18,704 nucleotides of DNA from Candidatus Pelethomonas intestinigallinarum (GCA_018712665.1 DVGP01000212.1:1-18704), one strand, 5' to 3'; numbered from the stretch's first letter, positions 6,640-14,620 are shown. The notes: generated by a model not told the origin, from the sequence alone. Numbers and translations are program-made.

Positions 6640-9291
6640 ATGGATAGACTTGTCTTTGGCATACTGGCCCATGTGGACGCGGGGAAGACCACGCTGTCCG
6701 AGGCCATGCTGTACCTCACCGGGGGCATCCGCCGGCTGGGCCGGGTGGACCACGCCGACGCCTTCCTGGACACCGACGCCCTGGAGCGGGAGCGGGGGAT
6801 TACCATCTTTTCCAAGCCCGCGGCCCTGACCCTGGGGGACCTGGAGGCCACGCTGCTGGACACCCCCGGCCACGCCGACTTCTCCGCGGAGATGGAGCGG
6901 GCCCTGTCGGTCCTGGACTGCGCGGTGCTGGTGGTCAGCGGCGGGGCGGGGGTCCAGGCCCACACCTTGACACTGTGGCGGCTGCTGCGGGACTACGGCG
7001 TCCCCACCCTCCTCTTCGTCAACAAGATGGACCTGCCGGGGGCGGACCGGAAGGCTGTGCTGTCGGAGCTCCGCCGGCGGCTGGACGAGGGGTGCGTGGA
7101 CTTCAGCCGGGAGGAGGCCGAGATCTGGGAGGAGGCTGCGCTGTGCGACGAGGGGGCCATGGAGGCCTACCTGGAGACCGGCGCCCTCTCCGACGAGGCG
7201 GTCCGGGACCTGGTGGCCCGGCGGCGGGTGTTCCCCTGCTACTTCGGCTCCGCCCTCCGGCTGGAGGGGGTGGAGGCGCTGCTGAATGGCCTTGCGCGCT
7301 TTGCCCCCCGGCGGACATGGCCGGGGATCTTTGCCGCCAGGGTCTACAAGATCGCCCGGGACGGCCAGGGCCGGCGGCTGACCTTCCTGAAGGTCACCGG
7401 CGGGACCCTCCATGTCCGGGACGCTCTCTCCGGCGGGGAGGGCGAGGACGCCTGGCAGGAGAAGGTGGACCAGATCCGCCTCTACTCCGGGGAGAAGTTC
7501 CGAGCGGTGGAGGAGGCCCCGGCGGGGACGGTCTGCGCCGTCACCGGCCTGACCCACACCCGCCCCGGCCAGGGGCTGGGGGCGGAGCCGGAGAGCCGGG
7601 CCCCGGAGCTGGAGCCGGTGCTCCGCTACCGGGTGGTGCTGCCTGAGGGCAGCGACGTCCACGCCGCCCTGGGGATGTTCCGGGAGCTGGAGGAGGAGGA
7701 CCCCATGCTCCGGGTGGTGTGGAGTGAGCCTACCCGGCAGATCCACGTCCAGCTCATGGGCCAGATCCAGCTGGAGGTCCTCCGCCGCCAGCTGGCCGAC
7801 CGCTTCGGCCTGGCGGTGGACTTCGACCAGGGGGGCATCGTCTACAAGGAGACCATCGCCGCCCCGGTGGAGGGGGTGGGCCACTACGAGCCCCTCCGCC
7901 ACTACGCCGAGGTCCACCTGCTGCTGGAGCCTTTGCCCACCGGCAGCGGCCTGCAGTTCGCCGCGCGCTGCCCCGAGGACGTGCTGGAGGGCCACTGGCA
8001 GCGGCTGATCCTCACCCACCTGATGGAGCGGTCCCACCCCGGGGTCCTCACCGGCTCCGCCATCACCGACATGCGCCTGACGTTGACGGCGGGCCGGTCC
8101 CACCTGAAGCACACCGAGGGGGGCGACTTCCGCCAGGCCACCTACCGGGCGGTGCGCCAGGGCCTCATGTCCGCCCAGAGCGTGCTGCTGGAGCCCTGGT
8201 ACCGCTTCCGCCTGGAGGTCCCCGGGGAGAGCCTGGGCCGGGCCATCAGCGACGTGCAGCAGATGGGCGGCGACTTCGAGCCCCCGGAGACGGCGGGGGA
8301 GGAGGCCGTCCTCACCGGCGGGGCCCCGGTGGCCGCCATGTCCGGCTACTGGCGGGAGGTGGCCGCCTACACCCGGGGCCGGGGGCGGCTGGCCTGCGAG
8401 GCGGCGGGGTACCGGCCCTGCCGGAACGCCCAGGAGGTCATGGAGGCCATCGGCTACGACCCCCGCCGGGACATCGACAACCCCGCGGACTCCGTGTTCT
8501 GCGCCCACGGGGCGGGGTACACCGTGCCCTGGGACCAGGTGCCGGCCATGGCCCACGTCTCCAGCGGCCTCCAGCTGGACCGGGAGGAGGACGCGGAAGA
8601 GGATGTCGCCTCTCCCCGGAGGGCCGCCCCGCCGCCGCCCCGGTCAAAGGAGGAGGAGGCGGAGCTCACCGCCATCTTCGAGCGGACCTACGGCCAGGTG
8701 AAGCGCCGGGAGCCCCTGCGCCCCGCGGCCAGGCCGGTGGAGGGGACCGTCCGCCGCACCGTGCCGGACCGGCCCCAGGGGCCGGAGTACCTGCTGGTGG
8801 ACGGGTACAACATCATCTTCGCCTGGGACGAGCTCAAGGAGCTGGCCCGGGTCAACCTGGAGTCCGCCCGGCGGCTGCTGATGGACCTGCTGTGCAACTA
8901 CCAGGGGTTCAAGAAGTGCGTGGTGATCCTGGTCTTCGACGCCTACAAGGTCAAGGACAACCCCGGCTCCGTGGAGCGCTGGCACAACATCTACGTGGTC
9001 TACACCAGGGAGGCGGAGACGGCGGACACCTACATCGAGCGGGCCACCTACGAGATCGCCCGGGACCACCGGGTCCGGGTGGCCACCTCCGACAGCCTGG
9101 AGCAGCTCATCATCCTGGGCCACGGGGCCGTGCGGCTCTCCGCCCGGGAGTTCAAGGCGGAGATGGAGGCGGTGGAGGGCAGCATCCGGGAGATCATCGC
9201 CCGGAACAACCGGACCCGGGGGGAGGAGAACACCCTCCGCCGCCGGGCGGTGATCAAGGGCAAAACGGGGGGGCCCCCCGGCGGGACCTGA
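6640..9291 (+). CDS. Tet(M)/EF-G-like ribosomal GTPase fused to a Rae1/YacP-type NYN endoribonuclease
   Basis: 883 aa. Residues 1-640 are a translational GTPase of the ribosomal-protection type: G1 AHVDAGKT (10-17), switch I RGITI (52-56), G3 DTPGH (74-78), G4 NKMD (128-131), G5 GSA (203-205), then the beta-barrel, domain III and domain IV/V regions. The domain IV segment reads GRSHLKHTEGGDFRQATY (485-502), unlike the SPVS-containing loop of Tet(M)/Tet(O). A Pro/Glu-rich linker (about 645-712) leads to residues 715-855, which align strongly with B. subtilis YacP/Rae1: LLVDGYN (718-724), VFDAYK (765-770), ETADTYIE (793-800), ATSDSLEQ (815-822). The conserved acidic residues D721, D767, D796 and D818 are present. 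Rae1 cuts mRNA in the ribosomal A site, so the fusion probably couples GTPase binding to the stalled or empty A site with mRNA cleavage (inference). Tetracycline resistance is not established. Confidence 0.9.
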   Translation: MDRLVFGILAHVDAGKTTLSEAMLYLTGGIRRLGRVDHADAFLDTDALERERGITIFSKPAALTLGDLEATLLDTPGHADFSAEMERALSVLDCAVLVVSGGAGVQAHTLTLWRLLRDYGVPTLLFVNKMDLPGADRKAVLSELRRRLDEGCVDFSREEAEIWEEAALCDEGAMEAYLETGALSDEAVRDLVARRRVFPCYFGSALRLEGVEALLNGLARFAPRRTWPGIFAARVYKIARDGQGRRLTFLKVTGGTLHVRDALSGGEGEDAWQEKVDQIRLYSGEKFRAVEEAPAGTVCAVTGLTHTRPGQGLGAEPESRAPELEPVLRYRVVLPEGSDVHAALGMFRELEEEDPMLRVVWSEPTRQIHVQLMGQIQLEVLRRQLADRFGLAVDFDQGGIVYKETIAAPVEGVGHYEPLRHYAEVHLLLEPLPTGSGLQFAARCPEDVLEGHWQRLILTHLMERSHPGVLTGSAITDMRLTLTAGRSHLKHTEGGDFRQATYRAVRQGLMSAQSVLLEPWYRFRLEVPGESLGRAISDVQQMGGDFEPPETAGEEAVLTGGAPVAAMSGYWREVAAYTRGRGRLACEAAGYRPCRNAQEVMEAIGYDPRRDIDNPADSVFCAHGAGYTVPWDQVPAMAHVSSGLQLDREEDAEEDVASPRRAAPPPPRSKEEEAELTAIFERTYGQVKRREPLRPAARPVEGTVRRTVPDRPQGPEYLLVDGYNIIFAWDELKELARVNLESARRLLMDLLCNYQGFKKCVVILVFDAYKVKDNPGSVERWHNIYVVYTREAETADTYIERATYEIARDHRVRVATSDSLEQLIILGHGAVRLSAREFKAEMEAVEGSIREIIARNNRTRGEENTLRRRAVIKGKTGGPPGGT

Positions 9292-9315
9292 GGCCTGATG
9301 TATGGGCCATCCCTG

Positions 9316-9344
9316 TTGCCAACGCCTCCGGCCTGTGGTATGAT
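9316..9344 (+). promoter_or_regulatory. Promoter for lspA-rluD
   Basis: TTGCCA (9316-9321), 17-base spacer, TATGAT (9339-9344), placed in the gap after the GTPase-NYN stop. The predicted start near 9351 is just upstream of the AAAGGAG at 9364-9370. Confidence 0.7.
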
Positions 9345-9379
9345 ACCCTCACGATGAAAGGGAAAAGGAGCGAAGCGCT

Positions 9380-9913
9380 ATGCGATATGTTCTCGCCATC
9401 CTGGCCTGCGTGGCCCTGGACCAGGGGGTAAAGCTGTGGACGGTGGCCAACCTGGAGCTCTACGAGTCCGCGCCGCTGATCCCCGGGCTGGTGGAGCTGC
9501 TGTATGTGCAGAACACCGGCGGCGGCTTCTCCATCCTCCGGGAGCACACCTGGCTGCTGACCATCGTCACCGCCGCGCTGATGGCGGTCATCGCCGTGAT
9601 CCTGTGGAAAAAAATATTCCCCCACCCCCTGGCCATGTGGACCCTGACGGCCGTCCTGGGGGGCGGCCTGGGGAATCTGATCGACCGGGTCCGCCTGGGC
9701 TATGTGGTGGATATGTTCAACTTCCAGTTCATGACCTGGCCGGTGTTCAACGTGGCGGACATCCTGGTGGTCTGCGGCGTCATTGGCTTCGCGGCCTACT
9801 ACCTGCTGCTGGACGACAAGGTCCGCCCCCATCCCGCCGGGAAGCGGGAGGCGGGGCGCAGAAAGGAAGGGAGCGGCGATGGCGGAGCCGATCACCCTGC
9901 GGACGGGCAGTGA
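9380..9913 (+). CDS. lspA: Lipoprotein signal peptidase (signal peptidase II)
   Basis: 177 aa, four membrane segments. It is the aspartic protease that removes the signal peptide from diacylglyceryl-modified prolipoproteins. The family motifs are all present: NTGGGFS (45-51), GNLIDR (98-103), VVDM (109-112) and FNVAD (123-127); the catalytic pair is inferred as D111 and D127. The hydrophilic tail after about residue 147 is partly a consequence of reading into the overlapping downstream gene. The start ATG is 9 bases after AAAGGAG. The stop lies 35 bases inside the pseudouridine synthase gene. The lspA-RluD-family pairing is also found in Bacillus (lspA-ylyB). Confidence 0.96.
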   Translation: MRYVLAILACVALDQGVKLWTVANLELYESAPLIPGLVELLYVQNTGGGFSILREHTWLLTIVTAALMAVIAVILWKKIFPHPLAMWTLTAVLGGGLGNLIDRVRLGYVVDMFNFQFMTWPVFNVADILVVCGVIGFAAYYLLLDDKVRPHPAGKREAGRRKEGSGDGGADHPADGQ

Positions 9914-10799
9914 GGCCGCCGGCCAGCGGCTGGATGCCTTCCTGGCCGGGGCGGTGCCGGAGCTGACCCGCTCCGCCGCCCAGCGGCTCATTGGGGAGGG
10001 GCAGGTGCTGGTCAACGGCAGGGCCCCGGCCAAGAGCCTGAAGCTCTCCGGCGGGGAGACGGTGACGGTGACACTGCCGGAGCCGGAGCCCATCGAGGCC
10101 GTGGCCCAGGACATCCCCCTGGATGTGGTGTACGAGGACGAGGACGTGATCGTGGTGAACAAGCCCGTGGGGCTGGTGGTCCATCCCGCCCCCGGCCACA
10201 GCGACGGCACCCTGGTCAACGCCCTGCTCCACCACTGCGGCGGCAGCCTCAGCGGCGTGGGGGGCGCCCTGCGCCCCGGCATCGTCCACCGCATCGACCG
10301 GGACACCAGCGGCCTCATCATCGCCGCCAAGAACGACTTCGCCCACCAGGCCCTGGCCGCCCAGCTCCAGGACCACACCCTGGCCCGGACCTACGAGGCG
10401 GTGGCGGTGGGAAATCTCCGGGAGGACCGGGGCATCGTGGACGCCCCCATCGGCCGCTGCCCGTCGGACCGGAAGAAGATGGCGGTGGTGGACCGGGGGG
10501 GCAGGAGCGCGGTGACCCACTGGGAGGTCGTGGAGCGGTTTCCCGGCTATACCCACATCCGCTGCCGCCTGGAGACCGGCCGGACCCACCAGATCCGTGT
10601 CCACATGGCCTGCATCGGCCATCCCCTCCTGGGGGACACGGTGTACGGGGCCAAAAAGCCGGTGCCAGGCCTGGCGGGCCAGTGCCTCCACGCGGCGGAG
10701 CTGCGGTTCCTCCACCCCCGCACCGGAGAGCCGGTGACGGTGGAGGCCCCCCTGCCGGACTGGTTCCGGGCGGTGCTGGAGCGGCTGGGCCGGATGTAG
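9879..10799 (+). CDS. rluD: RluA/RluD-family pseudouridine synthase
   Basis: 306 aa. It converts uridine to pseudouridine in structured RNA, probably 23S rRNA. An S4 RNA-binding domain occupies about 15-80 (RLDAFLAGAVPELTRSAAQRLI then GQVLVNG). The catalytic domain carries NKPVGLVVHP (94-103), RPGIVHRIDRDTSGL (132-146) with catalytic D140, and GRTHQIRVHM (234-243), all hallmark motifs. The ATG at 9879, after AAAGGAAGGGAG, is preferred to an in-frame ATG at 9783 because the S4 domain starts just after it and the longer N-terminus is low-complexity. The gene overlaps the end of lspA by 35 bases and is probably translated from the same message. The exact target uridine cannot be read from sequence; it may be the ylyB-type homologue rather than the enzyme for the helix 69 sites. 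Confidence 0.93.
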   Translation: MAEPITLRTGSEAAGQRLDAFLAGAVPELTRSAAQRLIGEGQVLVNGRAPAKSLKLSGGETVTVTLPEPEPIEAVAQDIPLDVVYEDEDVIVVNKPVGLVVHPAPGHSDGTLVNALLHHCGGSLSGVGGALRPGIVHRIDRDTSGLIIAAKNDFAHQALAAQLQDHTLARTYEAVAVGNLREDRGIVDAPIGRCPSDRKKMAVVDRGGRSAVTHWEVVERFPGYTHIRCRLETGRTHQIRVHMACIGHPLLGDTVYGAKKPVPGLAGQCLHAAELRFLHPRTGEPVTVEAPLPDWFRAVLERLGRM

Positions 10800-10826
10800 G
10801 AGAACGTACAAGACATCGAGAAACAA

Positions 10827-10859
10827 CGCGCCCCGGGGCCATTGCGGCCCCGGGGCGCG
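10827..10859 (+). other. 14-bp GC hairpin between rluD and yoaK
   Basis: CGCGCCCCGGGGCC (10827-10840) and its exact complement (10846-10859) flank the loop ATTGC. No T-tract follows; the sequence runs straight into the GAGGAG ribosome site of the next gene. It may be an imperfect terminator or may limit translation of the downstream gene. Confidence 0.6.
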
Positions 10860-10875
10860 GAGAGGAGCGGAGAAA

Positions 10876-11598
10876 ATGGCAGAGGCGGGACAAGCGAGAC
10901 GGCCCCTGGCCTGCGAGCGGAAGTGGGTGTACCTGCTGCTGATGCTGACGGCGGGCTTCTACGGGGGCTACACCTATACAGTCCGGGGCGGGGTGTTCTG
11001 CAACGCCCAGACGGGAAATCTGGTGCTCCTGGCCATGGCCCTGGGCCGGGGGGAGTGGGCGGGGGCGCTGTACTACCTGCCTCCCCTGTGCGCCTACCTG
11101 GCCGGCTCCATGCTCTCCGAGGCGGTGGCCACGCCCATCAAGCGCCTGGGCCTGGTCCGCTGGGACACCCTGCTGGTGCTCATCGAGGCGGCGGCGGTGG
11201 CGGTCCTGGGCTTCCTGCCGGAGACCGCCCCCCACCAGATCGCCCAGGTGACCATCAATTTCCTCTGCTCCATGCAGTACAACACCTTCCGCCAGGCCCA
11301 GGACATCCCCATGGCCACCACCTTCTGCACCAACCACGTGCGGCAGGTGGGCGTCGGCCTGGTCCACGCCCTCCACCACCCGGAGGAGCCCCGCTGGCGG
11401 CGGAAGGTCCTCAGCCACCTGGAGATGCTGGCGGTGTTCGTGGCGGGCTGCGCCGCCGCCACGGCCCTCAGCGGCGTCTTCCTGGGCCGGACCATCTGGT
11501 GGACCCTGGTCCCCCTGGGGATCGTGGGGGGCTGGCTCCTCTACGCCGACCTGAAGGGCGAGCGGGGCCGCCTGGAGCAGGTGCCCAAGGGACACTGA
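10876..11598 (+). CDS. YoaK family membrane protein (DUF1275)
   Basis: 240 aa, predicted six-helix inner-membrane protein. The opening helix contains GFYGGYTYTVRGGVFCNAQTGNLV (split here by eye: residues about 27-50), the typical DUF1275 signature of a glycine-rich first helix followed by NAQTGN. A second family hallmark is MQYNTFRQ with ATTFCTNHVRQ (about 133-158). The ATG at 10876 has GAGGAG 8 bases upstream. No separate promoter was found, so transcription is probably read-through past the 10827-10859 hairpin. The function of the family is unknown; a small-molecule permease has been suggested from its topology. It has no evident link to its neighbours. Confidence 0.88.
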   Translation: MAEAGQARRPLACERKWVYLLLMLTAGFYGGYTYTVRGGVFCNAQTGNLVLLAMALGRGEWAGALYYLPPLCAYLAGSMLSEAVATPIKRLGLVRWDTLLVLIEAAAVAVLGFLPETAPHQIAQVTINFLCSMQYNTFRQAQDIPMATTFCTNHVRQVGVGLVHALHHPEEPRWRRKVLSHLEMLAVFVAGCAAATALSGVFLGRTIWWTLVPLGIVGGWLLYADLKGERGRLEQVPKGH

Positions 11599-11640
11599 GC
11601 CCGGCGCGATGAGACAAGAGACGATAGGGAGGACACGGAT

Positions 11641-12375
11641 ATGAGGAAAGTGGCCTTTGTCACCGGCGGAAGCCGGGGGATCGGCCGGGCGGTGGTCCGC
11701 CATCTGGCGGCGGAGGGCTGCGCGGTGGGGATCGACTACCTCCAGGCCCGGGACCAGGCCCTGGCCCTGGAGCGGGAGCTGCGGGAGCAGGGCTTCGAGT
11801 GCCTGGCGGTCCAGGGGGACGTGTCGGACCGGGAGGCCGTCACCGCCGCCATCCGGCAGGTGGAGGAGGCCTTCGGCCCGGTGTCGGTGCTGGTGAACAA
11901 CGCCGGGATCGCCGGCCAGCGGCAGTTCCAGGACCTGACGGACTTGGACTGGCGGCGGTTTTTCGCCGTGAACCTGGACGGGGCCTTCTACGCCATCCAG
12001 GCGGTGCTGCCCCACATGCTCCACGAGAAGCGGGGGGCCATCGTCAACGTCTCCTCCATCTGGGGACTCCGGGGGGCCTCCTGCGAGGTGGCCTACTCCG
12101 CCTCCAAGGCGGCCCTCATCGGCCTGACCCGGTCCCTGGCCATGGAGCTGGCTCCCTCCAACATCCGGGTCAACTGCGTGGCCCCCGGCGTGATCCACAC
12201 GGACATGGTGGAGGTCCTGGGGGCGGAGACCCTGGCGGACCTGGCGGACCAGACCCCCATGGGCCGGCTGGGCACGCCGGAGGAGGTGGCCGCCGCCGTG
12301 GCCTTCCTGGCCGGGGACAGCGCCGCCTTCATCACCGGGCAGGTCCTCACCGCCGACGGCGGGTTTATCCTGTAG
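11641..12375 (+). CDS. fabG: FabG-like short-chain dehydrogenase/reductase
   Basis: 244 aa, classical SDR. NAD(P) site TGGSRGIG (8-15), NNAG (86-89), active-site N111, S139, Y152 and K156 (YSASK), and the VNCVAPGVIHTDM segment (177-189). The R12 next to the glycine motif favours NADPH. This is the 3-oxoacyl-ACP reductase fold. No other fatty-acid synthesis gene is near, so it may be a stand-alone homologue, for example the YmfI-type reductase that completes 5-aminopentanol modification of elongation factor P, or an unrelated ketoreductase. Sequence alone does not separate these. The ATG at 11641 follows AGGGAGG. It lies 42 bases after yoaK with no visible promoter between. Confidence 0.85.
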   Translation: MRKVAFVTGGSRGIGRAVVRHLAAEGCAVGIDYLQARDQALALERELREQGFECLAVQGDVSDREAVTAAIRQVEEAFGPVSVLVNNAGIAGQRQFQDLTDLDWRRFFAVNLDGAFYAIQAVLPHMLHEKRGAIVNVSSIWGLRGASCEVAYSASKAALIGLTRSLAMELAPSNIRVNCVAPGVIHTDMVEVLGAETLADLADQTPMGRLGTPEEVAAAVAFLAGDSAAFITGQVLTADGGFIL

Positions 12376-12748
12376 GGGCGTGGGATTGTATGCGGCGTAC
12401 ATCCTTTTCTTTGAAAAGAAAAGGATCAAAAGAAACTTTTGTTCGCAAAGCTCCGCTTTGCTCATGGAATGAATACAGAGACGCTGAAGAACTCCCTTCA
12501 GAAGTAAAATCTGCGCAGCGCGGGGGGAGCTCGAGGGGGCAACGCCCGCCTCGAATCCAATCGAATGCCCCGCAAAGCCTTGCTGTGCAAGGCGTAAGGC
12601 GTGCGGCCCGCGAAGCGGGGACTTTCCCACTGCGGAGCAGTGGGAAAGTAACGGCATTTTTAGGCTGTGAAAAAGTCTGACATGAATTTTTCACAGCCTG
12701 AGACGCTGAAGGCGTCGGCCACATGGCCGGCGCCTTCAGTATTTCGAT
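12376..12748. repeat. Palindrome-rich non-coding region between convergent genes
   Basis: No credible gene. It holds a chain of inverted repeats: 12401-12426 (12-base arms), 12427-12441 (CAAAAG/CTTTTG), 12445-12461 (GCAAAGC/GCTTTGC), 12484-12501 (CTGAAG/CTTCAG), 12577-12593 (GCCTTGC/GCAAGGC), 12607-12619, 12621-12649 (13-bp perfect), 12662-12699 (13-bp perfect, AGGCTGTGAAAAA) and 12706-12739. The 12-mer GAGACGCTGAAG occurs twice, at 12478-12489 and 12700-12711, each leading into a hairpin that ends CTTCAG. Base composition is less GC-biased than the surrounding genes. It resembles an interspersed intergenic repeat rather than simple spacer. Confidence 0.65.
12706..12739 (+). terminator. Hairpin at the convergence of fabG and the sulfatase gene
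   Basis: CTGAAGGCG (12706-12714) pairs with 12731-12739 and CGGCC (12716-12720) with GGCCG, around the loop ACAT. The remaining position is a U-G pair in plus-strand RNA but an A-C mismatch in minus-strand RNA, so it folds best when read from fabG. It is followed only by TATTTCGATTC, a poor T-tract, so termination strength is uncertain. Confidence 0.45.
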
Positions 12749-14620
12749 TCAACCTAAAACCTCTTCAAACAGAAACTCGCTGCGCCAGTAGTACTGGAGG
12801 TAGAGGAAATCCCGGAACAGGTCCTGGCGCTCCTGGGGAATGGCGTCGGTGAACACCCCGTCCACCACGTAGCAGTCGTGGGTGGTCACCACGGGGAACA
12901 CCTCCATCATCTCGTCCATGGCCTGCATGAAGGCGGGGCCGTCCCAGGAGCACAGGTCGAAGACCAGGTTCATCAGGTAGCAGGGGGAGATGGTGGGGCC
13001 CTCCCCGGTGAAGTCCTCCTCCAGCACGGCCTTGGCCGCGTCGTTGGCCCAGATCAGGTACTCGGTGGAGTAGTGGTTGCGGAAGCCCGCCTCGGTGCCC
13101 GGGTCGATGTCGAGGCCCAGCTCCTCGTAAAACACGTTGCTGTCCCCCATCCAGGGCATGTGGTCGCTGAACACCACCAGCACCACCGGGTCCTCGTCGG
13201 CCCGGAGCTGGTCCACCAGCTCCATCAGGGCCGCGTCCCCCTGCATGATGGCGTTCATATAGTTGTTCATGGCGTTCTTGCACTCGTCGCTGTAGTCCCC
13301 GGTCAGGTACTCGTACTGGCCGTAGTAGGCGTCGGTGTAGTAGGGGCCGTGGCTCTGGACGGTGAGGTTGAAGGAGAAGTAGGGCTTGCCGGTGGCCTTG
13401 TTCGCCACAAAGTCCTGATAGACCTCCTGGTAGAGGACGCTGTCCTCCGGCAGGGCGGCGGAGGTCAGCTTCTCGTAGTCCCCCTCGTAGAAGCGGTAGC
13501 GCTCAAAGCCCAGGTAGCTGTTGATGTTCTGCCGGTTGTAGAACCACTGGTAGTAGGGGTGGCTGCCCTCCACGGTGTAGCCCTGGTCCCGGAGGTACCA
13601 GAGGTAGGAGTTGGTGGCGGAGCGGAAGTTCTTCACCTGGTAGTCCCCGGTGAGGAAGCACCGCTCGCTGTCCACGGTCCCCCCGGCGAAGATGTTGGTG
13701 AGGAGCGTCCCGTGGTAGCTCTCCGCTTCCAGGCTGTGGTAGAGGTCGTAGCCGCTGCCGTCCAGCCCGGGGATGTCAAACTGGGAGAAGTCCGCGTAGG
13801 CCTCCCGCATGATGGAGATGACGTTGACCTTTTTGTCCTCGGGGATGTCGGCGTCCTGGTACTGGGACAGGAGCGCCTCCGCCTCCTCGGCGCTGTAGCC
13901 CTCCGGGGCGGACTCCACGAACTCCGTGACGCTGTGGAGGAAAGGGTAGAAGAAGCCGTGGGCAATATAGTTCTGGGTGGCGCTCCACTGGTTGAGAATC
14001 TCGTAGCTGCCCACGCTGTCGTAGGTGTCCTCGTCCAGGTAGAGGGGCGTCAGGGCCGCGCCGGCGGCCACCGTCACCACCAGGGCTGTTCCACGGCCCT
14101 TCCAGCCCCGGAGCCGTCCCCGGACCAGGAAAAAGAGGACCAGGGTCCCGCCCAGCCAGCAGATCAGGGCCGTGGCCACCCGCTTGTCCATAAACAGGTC
14201 GTAGTGCTGCCCGGTGGCCATAGCCGCCGCCTCCCGGAGGTTCAGGAAGATGTCCTCCATGTAGAGGGGGTCGTCCCGGAAGGAGAGCTTGTAGTAGTTG
14301 CCCAGGCTGAAGCCCAGGGCCGCCCCGCCCCCCAGGAGAAAGGCCAGCCAGGCTCTGCCGGTGAGGCCGTAGAAGAGAAAGATCAGAAAGGCCACGGGCA
14401 GGATGTTCAGGGCCATCAGGGCCGGGGAGGTGAAGTACTCCAGAAAGGCCCCCCAGGAGTACTGGCCGTAGGCGAAGACCAGCAGCAGCAGGCCCATGCA
14501 CACGCTGGCGCAGGCCAGGAGGAAGATGGGCCAGGCGGCGTAGGCCGCCCGCTTCCACCGGGGCCAGTCCGCCTCCGGGGCCCGGCGGAGCAGAAAAATC
14601 TTGTCAAGAAACCGGTCCAA
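12749..14620 (-). CDS. LTA synthase family sulfatase (membrane phosphoglycerol transferase-like)
   Basis: 623 aa. An N-terminal membrane region has about five helices (roughly 28-50, 66-86, 88-108, 147-166, 177-194), followed by a large extracellular alkaline-phosphatase/sulfatase domain (about 264-560). By comparison with LtaS the metal and catalytic residues are E273 (MREAYADF), nucleophile T315 (FAGGTVDSERC), H424 (SHGPY), D486 and H487 (FSDHMPW). Its likely role is transfer of glycerophosphate from phosphatidylglycerol to a cell-surface polymer. The start is a TTG at 14620, because GAGGTGAT (14624-14631), a near-perfect Shine-Dalgarno, lies just ahead of it. An upstream in-frame ATG at 14674 overlaps a -10 box and has no ribosome site, and longer readings run antisense through glyS. 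Whether the organism makes true LTA is not shown. Confidence 0.88.
   Translation of the reverse strand: MDRFLDKIFLLRRAPEADWPRWKRAAYAAWPIFLLACASVCMGLLLLVFAYGQYSWGAFLEYFTSPALMALNILPVAFLIFLFYGLTGRAWLAFLLGGGAALGFSLGNYYKLSFRDDPLYMEDIFLNLREAAAMATGQHYDLFMDKRVATALICWLGGTLVLFFLVRGRLRGWKGRGTALVVTVAAGAALTPLYLDEDTYDSVGSYEILNQWSATQNYIAHGFFYPFLHSVTEFVESAPEGYSAEEAEALLSQYQDADIPEDKKVNVISIMREAYADFSQFDIPGLDGSGYDLYHSLEAESYHGTLLTNIFAGGTVDSERCFLTGDYQVKNFRSATNSYLWYLRDQGYTVEGSHPYYQWFYNRQNINSYLGFERYRFYEGDYEKLTSAALPEDSVLYQEVYQDFVANKATGKPYFSFNLTVQSHGPYYTDAYYGQYEYLTGDYSDECKNAMNNYMNAIMQGDAALMELVDQLRADEDPVVLVVFSDHMPWMGDSNVFYEELGLDIDPGTEAGFRNHYSTEYLIWANDAAKAVLEEDFTGEGPTISPCYLMNLVFDLCSWDGPAFMQAMDEMMEVFPVVTTHDCYVVDGVFTDAIPQERQDLFRDFLYLQYYWRSEFLFEEVLG

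Noticed and set aside
9267..9280. Run of seven G followed by six C near the end of the GTPase-nuclease gene, as a possible frameshift
   Set aside because: It lies after the conserved NYN domain and the frame closes normally 10 bases later; a sequencing length error here would change only the last few residues.
6640..9291. Acquired tetracycline-resistance gene on a mobile element
   Set aside because: No transposase, integrase or conjugation genes nearby, base composition matches the neighbours, and the domain IV loop is not the resistance type.
12365..12724. 119-codon minus-strand open frame in the palindrome region
   Set aside because: It spans several hairpins, has no ribosome site and no protein-like pattern; such frames recur in intergenic repeats.
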